DNA of 64,000 nucleotides from SPDF01 sp963812085 (GTDB taxonomy: Bacteria; Gemmatimonadota; Gemmatimonadetes; Gemmatimonadales; GWC2-71-9). The notes beneath the pieces were generated by a model. The model was not told the origin of the DNA. It did not search any database and saw only the letters and a program-made list of their open reading frames with translations. Of this stretch, positions 36,226 to 46,891 are shown one piece after another. The stretch is taken from positions 1 through 64,000 of the forward strand of contig CAWETL010000003.1 in the NCBI GenBank assembly GCA_963812085.1, given 5' to 3'. Every line of letters begins with the position of its first letter. Positions within the stretch are counted from its first letter, which is position 1. The position numbers and the translations under genes are program-made.

Positions 36226-37605
36226 ATGGACTCCGCATTCGTCACCCGGGAACAGGACCGCCTGCTCGGCGAGCTGTTCGCCTTCCTGCGCATCCCGAGC
36301 GTCAGCACGCTGCCCGACCACGCGGCGGACTGCCGGCGCGCCGCCGACTGGCTCATGGCCGAGTTCCGGCGCCTCGGTTTCCCCACCGTGACGCTGCTCG
36401 AGGGAAAGGGGCACCCGATCGTGTGGGCGGAGAGTCCCCGCGTGCCGGGCAAGCCGACCGTGCTGGTGTACGGGCATTACGACGTGCAGCCTCCCGACCC
36501 GCTCGACGAGTGGGTCACGCCGGCCTTCGAGCCGACCATCCGTGACGGCAACCTCTACGCCCGCGGTGCGGTGGACGACAAGGGACAGGTCTTCTGCATT
36601 CTCAAGGCGTACGAGGCGGTGCTCGACGCCAAGGGCCAGCCGCCGCTCAACGTGAACTTCATCATCGAGGGCGAGGAGGAGTGCGGCGGGGACGTGATCT
36701 TCGACCGCCTCGACAAGGAACCGGAGCGGACGCGGGCCGACGCGGTCCTCGTGGCGGACATGGGGTACTACGCTCCGGGGATTCCCGCGGTCTACACGGC
36801 GCTCCGCGGCATGTGCTACTCCGAGATCCACCTCCGGACGCTGGAACGCGACCTCCACTCCGGCACCTACGGCGGGGTGGCGCCCAACGCCCTCGAGGCG
36901 CTCTGCCGGCTGCTCGTGGACCTCAAGGGTGTGGACGGCCGCATTCACATCCGCGGGCTCTATGACCAGGTGGTCCCGCCCACCAACGCCGAGCTGGAGG
37001 GGTGGAAGGCGCTCCCCTTCGACACCCACACCTATCTCAAGGAAGAAGTGACGGCGACCGCCCTGACCGGCCTCAAGGAGTACTCCATTCTCGAGCGGAC
37101 CTGGGCGCTCCCGACGTTCGAGATCCACGGGATCATGGGGGGCTTCACGGGCGACGGCGCCAAGACGGTGATTCCCGCGAAGGCCGCGGCGAAAGTCAGC
37201 CTGCGGCTGGTGCCCGGGCTGACCCGTGCCGGCGTCCAGGCGGCGCTCGAGAAGACCGTGCAGGCGCTCGCGCCGGCCTGGGCCCGTGTCGAGGTCCGAC
37301 CGCTCCACGGCGCCGACCCGGTGGAGGTGAACGTCACGGCTCCCGCCTTCAAGGTCCTCGACCGGGCGTTCGAGGAGGTCGTCGGCCGGCGGACGGTGGC
37401 GGTTCGGGCAGGTGGGTCGATCCCGATCGTGCCGAAGCTCGGCCTGACGGGGGCGCCTGTCCTGTTGACTGGCATCGGGTTGCCCGACGACGGACTCCAT
37501 TCGCCCAACGAGAAGGTCGCGGTGCAGCAGATCTGGGACGGGATCAAGGTCTTCGGCCGCTTCTTCGAGCTCATGGCCGAGGGCAGCCCCGGCAAGCAGA
37601 AGTAG
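36226..37605 (+). CDS. M20-family dipeptidase
   Basis: Cytoplasmic zinc dipeptidase of 459 residues, of the carnosinase/CNDP2-like branch. Metal and catalytic motifs in order are VLVYGHYDVQPPDP (His and catalytic Asp), YARGAVDDKGQVF (bridging Asp), IIEGEEECGGD (Glu base) and the C-terminal DDGLHSPNEK (His). GAGGA lies upstream of ATG at 36226, supporting this start over the in-frame one at 36166. TACCTTTC at 36169-36176 could be a -10 element. A perfect hairpin follows the gene. Confidence 0.92.
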   Translation: MDSAFVTREQDRLLGELFAFLRIPSVSTLPDHAADCRRAADWLMAEFRRLGFPTVTLLEGKGHPIVWAESPRVPGKPTVLVYGHYDVQPPDPLDEWVTPAFEPTIRDGNLYARGAVDDKGQVFCILKAYEAVLDAKGQPPLNVNFIIEGEEECGGDVIFDRLDKEPERTRADAVLVADMGYYAPGIPAVYTALRGMCYSEIHLRTLERDLHSGTYGGVAPNALEALCRLLVDLKGVDGRIHIRGLYDQVVPPTNAELEGWKALPFDTHTYLKEEVTATALTGLKEYSILERTWALPTFEIHGIMGGFTGDGAKTVIPAKAAAKVSLRLVPGLTRAGVQAALEKTVQALAPAWARVEVRPLHGADPVEVNVTAPAFKVLDRAFEEVVGRRTVAVRAGGSIPIVPKLGLTGAPVLLTGIGLPDDGLHSPNEKVAVQQIWDGIKVFGRFFELMAEGSPGKQK

Positions 37606-37627
37606 CTGCGGCAGTTTCATGACGCGT

Positions 37628-37657
37628 GAAGCCCCCCGGCACCTGCCGGGGGGCTTC
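37628..37657. terminator. Bidirectional hairpin between convergent genes
   Basis: Perfect 14-bp stem GAAGCCCCCCGGCA with a two-base loop, midway between the M20 gene stop and the opposing 160-residue gene stop. No U-run follows. Confidence 0.6.
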
Positions 37658-37670
37658 GTGCGTCCGGAGC

Positions 37671-38153
37671 TCAGCCCGCGACGAGCGAGCGGATCGAGGC
37701 GATGACGCCGGCCACCAGGTCGTCGGCCCAGTAGGCGTCCGGGCGTTCGGAGGCGGGGAGCCCCTCCGCCCGCTGTTCGAGATACTGGATGGCGGTCGAC
37801 GTCCATTCGAACTGCGCCGAGGGCACCGCGTTCCAGGAGCCGGTGGAGCGAAGCTCCATCGCGGTGAGCGCCTCGAGTTCGACTTCGATTCCCTGCATCA
37901 TCTCCGGCCCGCGGAGCTTGCCGGCCACCAGGTCGAGGACGCGCACGGCCTCGGGGTCGAGCGGCTCGGGGGTGAGCAGGTGCTGGTGCCGCGCGTCGGC
38001 AATCATCTCTGCGAGCCGGAGGAACACGGCGCGCACCGCCGGCGACAGGGCCGGGGGCACGTCGGACGCCCACGCCTGCGCGGCGCGGAGAATCTGCGCG
38101 ACGCGCTCGTCGGCGATCGAGTCCGGGGTTCTTCTCGGGAGGATGTCCGCCAT
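37671..38153 (-). CDS. Conserved-looking hypothetical protein, helical
   Basis: A 160-residue soluble, mostly helical acidic protein (DERVAQILRAAQAWASDVPP; AVRAVFLRLAEMIADARHQH; DPEAVRVLDLVAGKLRG). No signal peptide, cysteine motif or recognised domain. ATG at 38153 is the natural start. It is last in line after lipB on the same strand, 140 bases away, so it may be separately transcribed. Confidence 0.6.
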   Translation of the reverse strand: MADILPRRTPDSIADERVAQILRAAQAWASDVPPALSPAVRAVFLRLAEMIADARHQHLLTPEPLDPEAVRVLDLVAGKLRGPEMMQGIEVELEALTAMELRSTGSWNAVPSAQFEWTSTAIQYLEQRAEGLPASERPDAYWADDLVAGVIASIRSLVAG

Positions 38154-38293
38154 GAGAGGAGATTGGCGGAGCCCCCCACGAAAGGCAACCTCGGCGGTGC
38201 AGCGGTCACTTCCGGACGAGCAATCGTTCCATTGGCGTTCGGCGGTCTTCGGGGAGGCGGAAGGCGGGCAGCGGGGTCACGAAGTGCGATCGC

Positions 38294-39020
38294 TCAGGTC
38301 GGAGTCGCTCCCTCGGCGCCGGCCCTGGCGGGAACATCCCACTCTGCCGGCTCACCCGTGCGCGGCCGTCGCTCGAATGTGCGGCCGAAGGCGGCGATGA
38401 CCGCCGCCCGGGTCGCTGCGGCGGGGTCGGCCGGGGCACGGGCGCCGAGCTCGCGGACCACGCTCGTCATGACCACATCCGGGATGCCGCAGGGTACGAT
38501 GAAATCGAAGTAGGAGAGGTCGGTCGCCACGTTGAGCGCAAAGCCGTGGAAGGTGACCCACTGCTTCACGTGGATGCCGATGCTCGCGATCTTCCGCCCG
38601 CCGGTCCAGACACCGGTGAGCCCCGGATTCCGCTCGGCGTCGAATGCCGAGCGCCCCGAGCGCATCGATGAGGGCGGCCTCCACCGAACGCAGGTACCAG
38701 TGGAGGTCCCGGCGGTGGTGCGTGAGGTCCAGGATCGGATACCCCACGAGTTGGCCCGGGCCGTGGAAGGTGACGTCCCCGCCGCGCTCCACCTCGAAGA
38801 CCTCCACGCCGCGCTGGCGCAGCGCGTCCGGCGGAAGCGGGAGGCTGGTCTCCTTCGTGCCACGGCCGAGCGTGACGACGGGGTCGTGCTCCACGAGCAG
38901 GAGGAGGTCCTCGGCCAGCTCGCCGGTCTGCCGGGCGCGGCAGAGCCGGCGCTGGAGCTCGAGCACCTCACCGTACGGACGGCGCCCGAGATCGTGGACC
39001 AGCAGCGATCGATCGGTCAC
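38294..39020 (-). CDS. lipB: Octanoyltransferase LipB, with one frameshift
   Basis: Transfers octanoyl from acyl carrier protein to lipoyl domains, the step before LipA. GTG at 39020 opens TDRSLLVHDLGRRPYGEVLE. The catalytic core has FEVERGGDVTFHGPGQLVGYPI, and later the lysine motif TGVWTGGRKIASIGI with HGFALNV and PCGI containing the Cys. The halves are in different frames, and adding one CG near 38640 (attcgcgacgcc) restores LGIRDAERNPGLTGVW, about 242 residues. Its start overlaps the membrane-protein stop by 4 bases. The PDH operon with lipA lies just upstream. Confidence 0.88.
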
Positions 39021-39463
39021 GCGCCGGTCCGGAGCCGGCGCACGCGCCGGGAGAGCGCCCACGCGCCCGCCGTGGCCAGCATGGCGGTCAGCCCGAGGCC
39101 GAGCGGACCTGCGAGCTGGTACACCGGCGCGAGCAGGAGGGCGACGACGAAGGTGGCGAAGGCGACCACCATGCTGAGGCCGCCGCGGCGATAGGTCGGG
39201 AGGGGAGCGAGGATCGCGAAGCAGGTGGTGGCGGCGATGACGCACCCGCCGAAGGTGCCGAGGATGAGCAGCAACCCGGCCGGCTGCATCGGATCCGGCT
39301 GGTCGGTCGGCGCCGCCTGGGCCACCAGCCCCCGCACGCCGAGCAGCGAAACCGCCACGACCACGGTGCCGACCAGGATGCCGAGCGCGACGGCCGCGGC
39401 GGCGAGGGGGACGTAGTCCTCGGTCGGCGCCTCGGGATTGAAATGCGGGGGACGCTCAGCCAT
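39017..39463 (-). CDS. Small four-helix membrane protein, unassigned
   Basis: A 148-residue protein with about four transmembrane helices (LAAAAVALGILVGTVVVAV; AGLLLILGTFGGCVIAATTC; LSMVVAFATFVVALLLAPVY; PLGLGLTAMLATAGAWALS) and a short basic tail. No family recognised. ATG at 39463 lies in the spacer rich in octamer repeats downstream of lpdA. Its stop overlaps the lipB start, so the two are coupled. Confidence 0.65.
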   Translation of the reverse strand: MAERPPHFNPEAPTEDYVPLAAAAVALGILVGTVVVAVSLLGVRGLVAQAAPTDQPDPMQPAGLLLILGTFGGCVIAATTCFAILAPLPTYRRGGLSMVVAFATFVVALLLAPVYQLAGPLGLGLTAMLATAGAWALSRRVRRLRTGA

Positions 39464-39465
39464 CG

Positions 39466-39548
39466 CGGGGCAGGGAGGCCGGGGGGCCGCAGGGCAGAGG
39501 GTTCGGCGTATCACTACCGCCCCGCCGCCCGGCTGCCCCGCTGCCCAG
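39466..39548. repeat. Octamer-rich spacer between lpdA and the membrane protein
   Basis: The spacer is composed of GGGGCAGGG-type and CCCCGCTG/CCCAGCCT-type octamers facing each other. The 14-mer CCCCGCTGCCCAGC is shared with the pdhC linker on the same strand sense relative to that gene's reverse complement. Confidence 0.5.
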
Positions 39549-39549
39549 C

Positions 39550-40944
39550 CTACGTGTTCAGCACCCTCCCCATCGAATCGAGCGCCGCCTCGGCGATCGC
39601 CTCCGACAGGGTGGGGTGGGCGTGAACGGCCAGGTCGACTTCCTCGACGGTGTATTCGTTCTCGCGGGCCACGGCGAGCTCGTGGATGATCTCGGAGGCG
39701 TGCCCGCCGACGATGTGGGCGCCGAGGATCTCGCCGTACTTCTTTTCACGGATGATCTTCACGAACCCGTCGGTCTCGTTCGTCGCACGGGCGCGGCCGT
39801 TGGCGCTGAAGGGGAACCGCCCCACCTGGAAGTCGAGCTTCTTCTCCTTGCACTGCTCCTCGGTGAGCCCGATGCTCGCGACCTCGGGGTGGCAGTAGGT
39901 CACGCTGGGAATGTTGTCGTAGCGGATGGGGTGCGGCTTGTGGCCGGCGATCCGTTCGGCCACGACCACGCCCTCCCGGCTTCCCTTGTGGGCCAGCATC
40001 GGCGGACCGGCGACGTCCCCGATGCAGTACACGCCGGGTGCCGTCGTCTCGAGCGTGTCGAGGTTCACCTTCACGAACCCGCGGTCGGTGAGCTGCACGC
40101 CGGCTTCCTTGAATCCCATGTTTTCGGTGTTGACCGCGCGCCCGGCGGCCATGAGCACCTTGTCCGCCGTGATGGACTTCTTCTCGCCCCCCGCCTCGAT
40201 GTCGAGGGTGACGGAATCCTTGCCGACGGTCGCCTTCAACACCTTGGCGCCGGCAAGCACCTCGATGCCGCGCCTCCGGTACACCTTGGCCACCGCGTCG
40301 GAGCACTCGACGTCCTCGATGGGAAGCATCCGGGGCAGCGCCTCGACCAGCGTGACCTTGGTGCCGAAGGCGTTGAAGATGTCGGCGAACTCCGACCCGA
40401 CCGCACCGGCGCCGACCACCACCATCGACTTGGGCGCGGCGTCGAGGAAGAGCGCCTCGTCGGAGCTGATGACGGTGGTCTTGTTGATCTCGAGCCCGAT
40501 CTGCGGAATTCCCTTGACCCGCGAGCCGGTGGCGATGACGACCGCCTTCTTCGCCTCGTGGGTGTCGGCGCCCACCTTGACCTTGCGGCCGGGCAGGAGC
40601 GTGCCGGTGCCCTTGATGACGGTCACCTTGTTCTTCTTCATCAGGAACTCGACGCCTTTCGAGTTCTGCTCGGCCACCCGGCGGCTCCGCTTCATCGCCA
40701 CGCCGTAGTCGGTCTTCATCGGGCCCACCTCGATACCGAGGTCCTTGGCTTGGTGGGCAATCAGGTTGATCGAGGAGGCGCTGTGCAGGAGGGCCTTGGT
40801 GGGGATGCAGCCGATGTTGACGCACACGCCGCCGAGCTTGTCCTTCTCGATCACGGCGGTGCTGAGCCCGAGCTGGGCGGCGCGAATGGCGCAGACGTAC
40901 CCGGCGGGTCCCCCGCCCAGGATGATGACGTCGAATGAAGCCAC
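39550..40944 (-). CDS. lpdA: Dihydrolipoamide dehydrogenase (E3)
   Basis: FAD enzyme that reoxidises the lipoyl arm of the pyruvate dehydrogenase complex using NAD. It has 464 residues. FAD-binding GGGPAGYVCAIRAAQLG, the redox disulfide GGVCVNIGCIPTKALL, NAD-binding VVGAGAVGSEFADIF and the C-terminal catalytic HAHPTLSEAIAEAALD (His-Glu pair) are all intact. It follows pdhC by 40 bases in the operon. Confidence 0.97.
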   Translation of the reverse strand: MASFDVIILGGGPAGYVCAIRAAQLGLSTAVIEKDKLGGVCVNIGCIPTKALLHSASSINLIAHQAKDLGIEVGPMKTDYGVAMKRSRRVAEQNSKGVEFLMKKNKVTVIKGTGTLLPGRKVKVGADTHEAKKAVVIATGSRVKGIPQIGLEINKTTVISSDEALFLDAAPKSMVVVGAGAVGSEFADIFNAFGTKVTLVEALPRMLPIEDVECSDAVAKVYRRRGIEVLAGAKVLKATVGKDSVTLDIEAGGEKKSITADKVLMAAGRAVNTENMGFKEAGVQLTDRGFVKVNLDTLETTAPGVYCIGDVAGPPMLAHKGSREGVVVAERIAGHKPHPIRYDNIPSVTYCHPEVASIGLTEEQCKEKKLDFQVGRFPFSANGRARATNETDGFVKIIREKKYGEILGAHIVGGHASEIIHELAVARENEYTVEEVDLAVHAHPTLSEAIAEAALDSMGRVLNT

Positions 40945-40983
40945 GATCGGAATCCTCGGTATCAGGTCGGGCGGCCGAAGCCG

Positions 40984-42222
<1,239 letters not shown>

Positions 42223-42288
42223 GCGTCTGATCCCTGAACGGAGCGAGGATGGCGTGCCGGCCGGCCGGAGGGACGGTCGCGGGGTCGG

Positions 42289-43269
42289 CTAGGCCAGGTA
42301 GAGCACGCGCTTGACGGCGTCGATCACCTTGGCCGGGTCGGCCTTCGCCGAGCGCTCGAGCTGCTTGTTGTACGGCATCGGGACGTCGGCGGCCGTGACA
42401 CGCAGGACCGGCGCATCGAGCTCGTCGAAGGCGTGGCGCTGGATCTCGTCCACCACCTGCGCGCCCACGCCCGCGAACGACCAGCCCTCCTCCACCACGA
42501 CGCAGCGGTGCGTGCGCCCGACCGAGTTGAGGATCGTCTCGGTGTCGAGCGGGCGGATGGTGCGGAGGTCCACGACCTCGGCGCTGATGCCCTCTTCGGC
42601 GAGCTGGTCGGCGGCCTTGAGTGCCACCGTGACGGTCTTCGAGTGGCACACCAGCGTCACGTCGGTGCCGGCCCGCTTGACCTCGGCCTTCCCGATCGGC
42701 ACGAGGTGCTCGCCCTCGGGCACCTCGCCCTTCACGTTGTAGAGCATCTCCCCTTCGATGAAGACGACGGGGTCGTCGTCCCGGATGGCGCTCTTGAGCA
42801 GCCCCTTGGCGTCCGCCGGGGTCCCGGGCGTGAGGACCTTGAGCCCCGGGATGTGCGCGTACCACGACTCGAACGCCTGCGAGTGCTGTGCGGCGAGCTG
42901 CAGGGCCGCTCCCCCGGGACCGCGGAACACGATCGGGCAGCCCACCTGCCCGCCCGACATGTAGCGCATCTTGGCCGCCGAGTTGACCACCTGGTCGATG
43001 GCGAGCAGCGCGAAGTTCCAGGTCATGAACTCGATGACCGGCCGGAGCCCCACCATCGCCGCGCCGACGCCGATGCCGGCGAACCCCAGCTCGGCGATCG
43101 GCGTGTCCACCACGCGCAGCGGCCCGAACTCCTTCAGGAGTCCCCGGCTCACCTTGTAGGCGCCGTCGTATTCGGCCACTTCCTCGCCCATCAGGAAGAC
43201 CCGGTCGTCGAGGGCCATCTCCTCCCGAAGCGCGGCGTTGAGGGCGTCGCGGTAGGTCAGCAGCGCCAT
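42289..43269 (-). CDS. pdhB: Pyruvate dehydrogenase E1 component subunit beta
   Basis: Forms the thiamine-diphosphate site with the alpha subunit. It has 326 residues, with ALLTYRDALNAALREEMALD at the start, FLMGEEVAEYDGAYKVSRGL (Glu that activates the cofactor), then GPGGAALQLAAQHSQAFESW and RVTAADVPMPYNKQLE near the end. ATG at 43269 starts 1 base after the pdhA stop. The alpha-beta heterodimer type distinguishes it from the single-chain AceE of gamma-proteobacteria. Confidence 0.96.
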   Translation of the reverse strand: MALLTYRDALNAALREEMALDDRVFLMGEEVAEYDGAYKVSRGLLKEFGPLRVVDTPIAELGFAGIGVGAAMVGLRPVIEFMTWNFALLAIDQVVNSAAKMRYMSGGQVGCPIVFRGPGGAALQLAAQHSQAFESWYAHIPGLKVLTPGTPADAKGLLKSAIRDDDPVVFIEGEMLYNVKGEVPEGEHLVPIGKAEVKRAGTDVTLVCHSKTVTVALKAADQLAEEGISAEVVDLRTIRPLDTETILNSVGRTHRCVVVEEGWSFAGVGAQVVDEIQRHAFDELDAPVLRVTAADVPMPYNKQLERSAKADPAKVIDAVKRVLYLA

Positions 43270-43270
43270 C

Positions 43271-44299
43271 TCAGTGCCCTCCCGCCAGGACGTCGGTCCA
43301 CAGCGCCTCGGGCGCCGGGTCCGGCGACTCTTCCGCGAAGGTCACGGCGTCCTCGACCTCGGCCACCACGGCGGCGCCGAGCGCGGCGATGCCCGCGTCA
43401 TCGATCATCCCCGCGGTGCGCATGTGCGCCTGCAGCAGCTTGATCGGGTCCCGCTGGCGGTACTCCTCGACCTCTTCCTTGCTGCGATAGGTGCCGTGGG
43501 CGGCGTCCGACATCGAGTGGCCCACGTAGCGATAGGTGCGCATCTCGAGCAGGGTCGGGAGCGACTCCAGCCGGGCCCGCTCGACCGCGCGGTCCGCGGC
43601 GGCGCGCACGGCGAACACGTCCTGGCCGTCCACGACCTCCTCCGCCATCTCGTAGGAGTAGGCCCGGTGGGCCAGGTCGAGGATGGCGCTGGCCCGCGCG
43701 AGGGCGGTGCCCATGCCGTAGCCGTTGTTCTCGACGATGAAGACGGCCGGCAGCTTCCAGAGCGCCGCCATGTTCAGCGTCTCGTGGAAGGAGCCGATGT
43801 TCACCGCCGCCTCGCCGAAGTAGCACACCGCCACCTGGTCGGTCTTGCGGTACTTGGCGGCGAAGGCCATCCCCGCGGTCAGGGGGATGTGCCCGCCCAC
43901 GATGCCGTGCCCGCCGAGGAAGCCGCGCGAGGCGTCGAACAGGTGCATCGAACCGCCCTTGCCGTGCGAGCACCCGGTGGCCTTGCCGTAGAGCTCCGCC
44001 ATCACCGACCGCGCGGTGAGCCCGCGGGCGAGCGCGTGGCCGTGGTCGCGATAGGAGGTGGTGATGTAGTCGTCCGCGCGGAGCGCGGCGATGCTGCCGA
44101 CCGCCACCGCCTCCTGGCCGATGTAGAGATGGCAGAAGCCGCCGATCTTCCCGAGGCTGTAGGCCTCGCCGGCCTTCTCCTCGAAGTGCCGGATGAGCAT
44201 CATCTGCCGGAGGTAGCTGCGGCAGAGCTCGGGGCTCGCGCCCGGCTCCGAGGCCCGCGGTGTTCCCTTGGCGCGGGCGGGGGCACGGCTCCCTGCCAT
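43271..44299 (-). CDS. pdhA: Pyruvate dehydrogenase E1 component subunit alpha
   Basis: Decarboxylates pyruvate on thiamine diphosphate with PdhB. It has 342 residues, with LIRHFEEKAGEAYSLGKIGG, GQEAVAVGSIAALRADDYI, YRDHGHALARG and the phosphorylation-loop-like YRYVGHSMSDAAHGTYRS. The cofactor motif usually written GDGxxN reads FGEAAVNIGSFHE here, with Glu in place of the metal-binding Asp and Ala in place of the last Gly. ATG at 44299 overlaps the lipA stop (ATGA). Confidence 0.94.
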   Translation of the reverse strand: MAGSRAPARAKGTPRASEPGASPELCRSYLRQMMLIRHFEEKAGEAYSLGKIGGFCHLYIGQEAVAVGSIAALRADDYITTSYRDHGHALARGLTARSVMAELYGKATGCSHGKGGSMHLFDASRGFLGGHGIVGGHIPLTAGMAFAAKYRKTDQVAVCYFGEAAVNIGSFHETLNMAALWKLPAVFIVENNGYGMGTALARASAILDLAHRAYSYEMAEEVVDGQDVFAVRAAADRAVERARLESLPTLLEMRTYRYVGHSMSDAAHGTYRSKEEVEEYRQRDPIKLLQAHMRTAGMIDDAGIAALGAAVVAEVEDAVTFAEESPDPAPEALWTDVLAGGH

Positions 44300-45246
44300 C
44301 AGGCGGACCTCACTTCCCGGGCCTTGTCCACCTGCTCCCACGCGTGGTAGGAGGAACGGGTCAGCGGGCTCGCCTCGACGTGGGAGAACCCCATGCGCAA
44401 CCCTGCGTCGCGGAGCTCCGCGAACTCGTCGGGCGTGTAGTACCGGGCGATGGGGAGGTGCCCGCCGGATGGGCGGAGGTACTGGCCGAGCGTGAGGATG
44501 TTGACGTCGCTCCGGCGCAGGTCGCGCATGCAGAGGAGCACCTCGTCCCACTCTTCGCCCATGCCGAGGATGACGCCCGACTTGGTCAGGGCGTCCGGGC
44601 CGCCCATGCGGCGGGCGTTCGCCAGCAGCGCCAGGGCGCGGTCATACCGGCCGCCCGGACGGGCCAGCCGATAGAGGCGCTCGGGAGTTTCGAGGTTGTG
44701 GTTCAGGATGTCGGGTCGGGCGTCCATGACCAGCTGCAGCGCCGCCTCCGAGCCCTTGAAGTCCGGGATCAGCACCTCGACCGACGTCTCGGGCATCCGC
44801 GCCCTGATCTCGGTGATACAGCCGGCGAAGGCCTCGGCGCCCCCGTTCGGGAGGTCGTCCCGGTCCACCGAGGTGATGACCACGTGCTGCAGGCCCATCC
44901 GGGTGACCGCCTCCGCGAGCCGGACCGGCTCCACCGGATCGAAGGGCTTCGGCGTGCCGTGCGCCACCGCGCAGTAGGTGCAGTTCCGGGTGCAGACATC
45001 GCCCAGGATCATGAAGGTGGCGGCCTTGTGCTCCCAGCACTCGCCGATGTTCGGGCAGCGGGCTTCCTCGCAGACGGTGTGCAATCCGAGCTCCCGCATC
45101 ATGCCCCGGATTTCCACGTAATTCTGGCCGCCCGGCGTGCGCACCTTGAGCCAGGCCGGCTTCCGCACCGGCGTGGCCGGCACGGCGGTGGACGCTCCGG
45201 ATGGGGGAGCAGGGGTCCGGCTGAGCTGGACGAGCGGAACAGCCAC
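44299..45246 (-). CDS. lipA: Lipoyl synthase
   Basis: Radical SAM enzyme that inserts two sulfurs into octanoyl groups on E2. It has 315 residues. The auxiliary cluster motif CEEARCPNIGEC and the radical SAM motif CTRNCTYC are both complete, and the C-terminal SPLTRSSYHA supplies the conserved serine. GTG at 45246 is the start: AAGGAG lies 6 bases upstream, while the longer frame lacks family sequence. It heads the PDH operon. TAGTTTCC at about 45300-45307 (minus strand) is a possible -10 element, though its -35 is poor. Confidence 0.95.
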   Translation of the reverse strand: MAVPLVQLSRTPAPPSGASTAVPATPVRKPAWLKVRTPGGQNYVEIRGMMRELGLHTVCEEARCPNIGECWEHKAATFMILGDVCTRNCTYCAVAHGTPKPFDPVEPVRLAEAVTRMGLQHVVITSVDRDDLPNGGAEAFAGCITEIRARMPETSVEVLIPDFKGSEAALQLVMDARPDILNHNLETPERLYRLARPGGRYDRALALLANARRMGGPDALTKSGVILGMGEEWDEVLLCMRDLRRSDVNILTLGQYLRPSGGHLPIARYYTPDEFAELRDAGLRMGFSHVEASPLTRSSYHAWEQVDKAREVRSA

Positions 45247-45372
45247 CAGCGGCTCCTTGAGGCAGCGGCGGCCGGGAATGCCCCGGCCGTGGCAGGGTAG
45301 GAAACTAGTCGCCCCGGAGGGGGTCCGGAAGACTTTCCCCCGCCGTGAGATAGCCCCTCGACAGGCACGTAA

Positions 45373-45404
45373 ACGGCCCCCCGGGCTCACACCCGGGGGG
45401 CCGT
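45373..45404. terminator. Hairpin between lipA and the barrel array
   Basis: Perfect 13-bp stem ACGGCCCCCCGGG with a six-base loop, directly after the stop of the last minus-strand barrel gene; GTTTA follows on that strand. It separates the barrel array from the lipA operon. Confidence 0.65.
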
Positions 45405-45420
45405 CTTCACGCGCGTCTGG

Positions 45421-46011
45421 TTACTTGACCGCGAGCCGGAGCAGGGCCATGAGCGCGGAGTTCTTGCCGGGGCCGGCGTCGACGGCGTCGCCGAAGTCGT
45501 ACTCGTACCGAATATCGAAGCCCCAGGCCGACTTCTGGAAGCCGATGGCCACCGCCCCGCCGAAGGTCGTGTTGGCAGAGACGTTGGCGTCGCTGCAGGT
45601 CACGGTGTCCAGCTTTCCCGTGGTGTTGCAGTCCATGTTGAAGGCGACGTATGGGCCGATGTAGGCGAACGGCCCGCCGTCGGGGGTGAAGTTGTAGCGG
45701 AGGAGGAGCGGGATCTCGAGGTAGTTCAGGTTGAGCGTCGTGCCGGTGCCTTCGATGTTCGCGCCCTTGTTGGCGTACAGGAGCTCGGGCTCGAACACCA
45801 GGGACTTGCCGAACGGTATGCCGGCGTAGAGACCTCCCGCAAAGCCCGTCGAGGTGGTCGCGGAAAAGTCGGCGCTCGACATGTCCGTGAAGTCGGCGCC
45901 GGCCAGGATGCCGTAGGTCACCGACTGGGCGGACGCCGGCGCCGCGCCAACCGCCGCAGCTGCCAAGGTGAGGACGGCGAGCGTGGAACACCGACGAAAC
46001 CAGGTCTGCAT
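45421..46011 (-). CDS. Tandem outer-membrane barrel 1 (porin-like beta-barrel family)
   Basis: A 196-residue exported barrel and last member of the six-gene array. The signal peptide ends PASAQ. The array's shared blocks are visible: TGFAGGLYAGIPFGKSLVFE, EPELLYANKGA, LNYLEIPLLLRYNF, GGPFAYIGP, then a cysteine pair (DCNTTGKLDTVTC) and FDIRYEYDFGD. The pattern matches the generic outer-membrane beta-barrel family (PF13568-like). Ligand unknown. Confidence 0.82.
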   Translation of the reverse strand: MQTWFRRCSTLAVLTLAAAAVGAAPASAQSVTYGILAGADFTDMSSADFSATTSTGFAGGLYAGIPFGKSLVFEPELLYANKGANIEGTGTTLNLNYLEIPLLLRYNFTPDGGPFAYIGPYVAFNMDCNTTGKLDTVTCSDANVSANTTFGGAVAIGFQKSAWGFDIRYEYDFGDAVDAGPGKNSALMALLRLAVK

Positions 46012-46151
46012 GAGTGCCTCAGGTTTGGGAAGGGATTCGGTCGTGGCCCACCGTCCGGCAGGGCGCCGCTGGATACTACGGCCAGATCAGGCGGTGGGGA
46101 AGGGGCGGCAGAATGCCGATCTCCCGGTTCAGGAATTACCGGTCCGGCGGC

Positions 46152-46761
46152 CTACCGCGACACTCTCACCAGGAGGGCCCAGACCCGGTTCTTGGCGTCG
46201 AGATTGGTGAACGAGTCCAGCGCGAGGGCGTCTGAAAAATCGAAATCGTATCGGCCCTCGAAGCCGAGGTGCCCGCGCGCGTAGCCCAGGCCGAGGACGC
46301 CCCCGAACGTCAGGTTGGGAGACGGGTTCACAGAGGAGCCTCCCGTCGTGGGGATCGGCGGAACGTCGGAGCTCACGTCGAAATTGACGGCGGGTCCCGC
46401 GAGTACGTACATCCCCCCATTGGGGCTGAAGAAGTACTTGATCAGGATCGGGACCTCGATGTAGTTCAGCGCGACAGTCGTGTCGGTGCCGGAAAAATCC
46501 GAACCCTTCATCGCGTACAGGACTTCCGGTTCGACCTCCACCGACGGATTGATGCGAATGCCAAGAAAGAGCCCGCCCATGAAGCCCGTGCGACTGGCCG
46601 CATTGGAGACGTTGTTGCCGGCGAGCGTCGAGAAATCGACCCCTCCGATGATCCCGAATGTCTTGGTATTGGACGGCGCCTGTTCCTGGCCGCGGGCTAG
46701 CCGCCGGGCCGCCCAGCAGCGCGGACGCGACGAACGCGGAAACGAGAAGCGAGCGCGTCAT
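46152..46761 (-). CDS. Tandem outer-membrane barrel 2, frameshift in signal peptide
   Basis: Paralogue of about 203 residues after repair. ATG at 46761 opens TRSLLVSAFVASALLGGPAAS, then the frame is lost near 46700. Restoring one GC (agcgcccgc) gives AASARGQEQAPSNTKTFGIIGGVDFSTLAG and continues into TGFMGGLFLGIRINPSVEVE and ALNYIEVPILIKYFF. It is the only array member without the cysteine pair; that position reads FDVSSDVPPIPTTGGSS. Ribosome site GGAGA precedes the ATG. A 9-bp stem hairpin (46797-46818) lies upstream. Confidence 0.75.
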
Positions 46762-46891
46762 GACCCGATCTCCATGGCATCGGTGGGCGGGCATCGCCGC
46801 TCGCGCGGCCGCGAGCGGGTTCCGACAACCTAGTCGGGCGCGTGAGTCGAGGGAATGCTCACGGCAGGAACGCCGACGGCCCGGGCGTGGA

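Noticed and set aside
34966..38073. A single 1035-codon minus-strand frame that would span the M20 gene and the TPR gene
   Set aside because: Only the part from 36078 down has TPR sequence. The rest is a shadow of the intact M20 dipeptidase.
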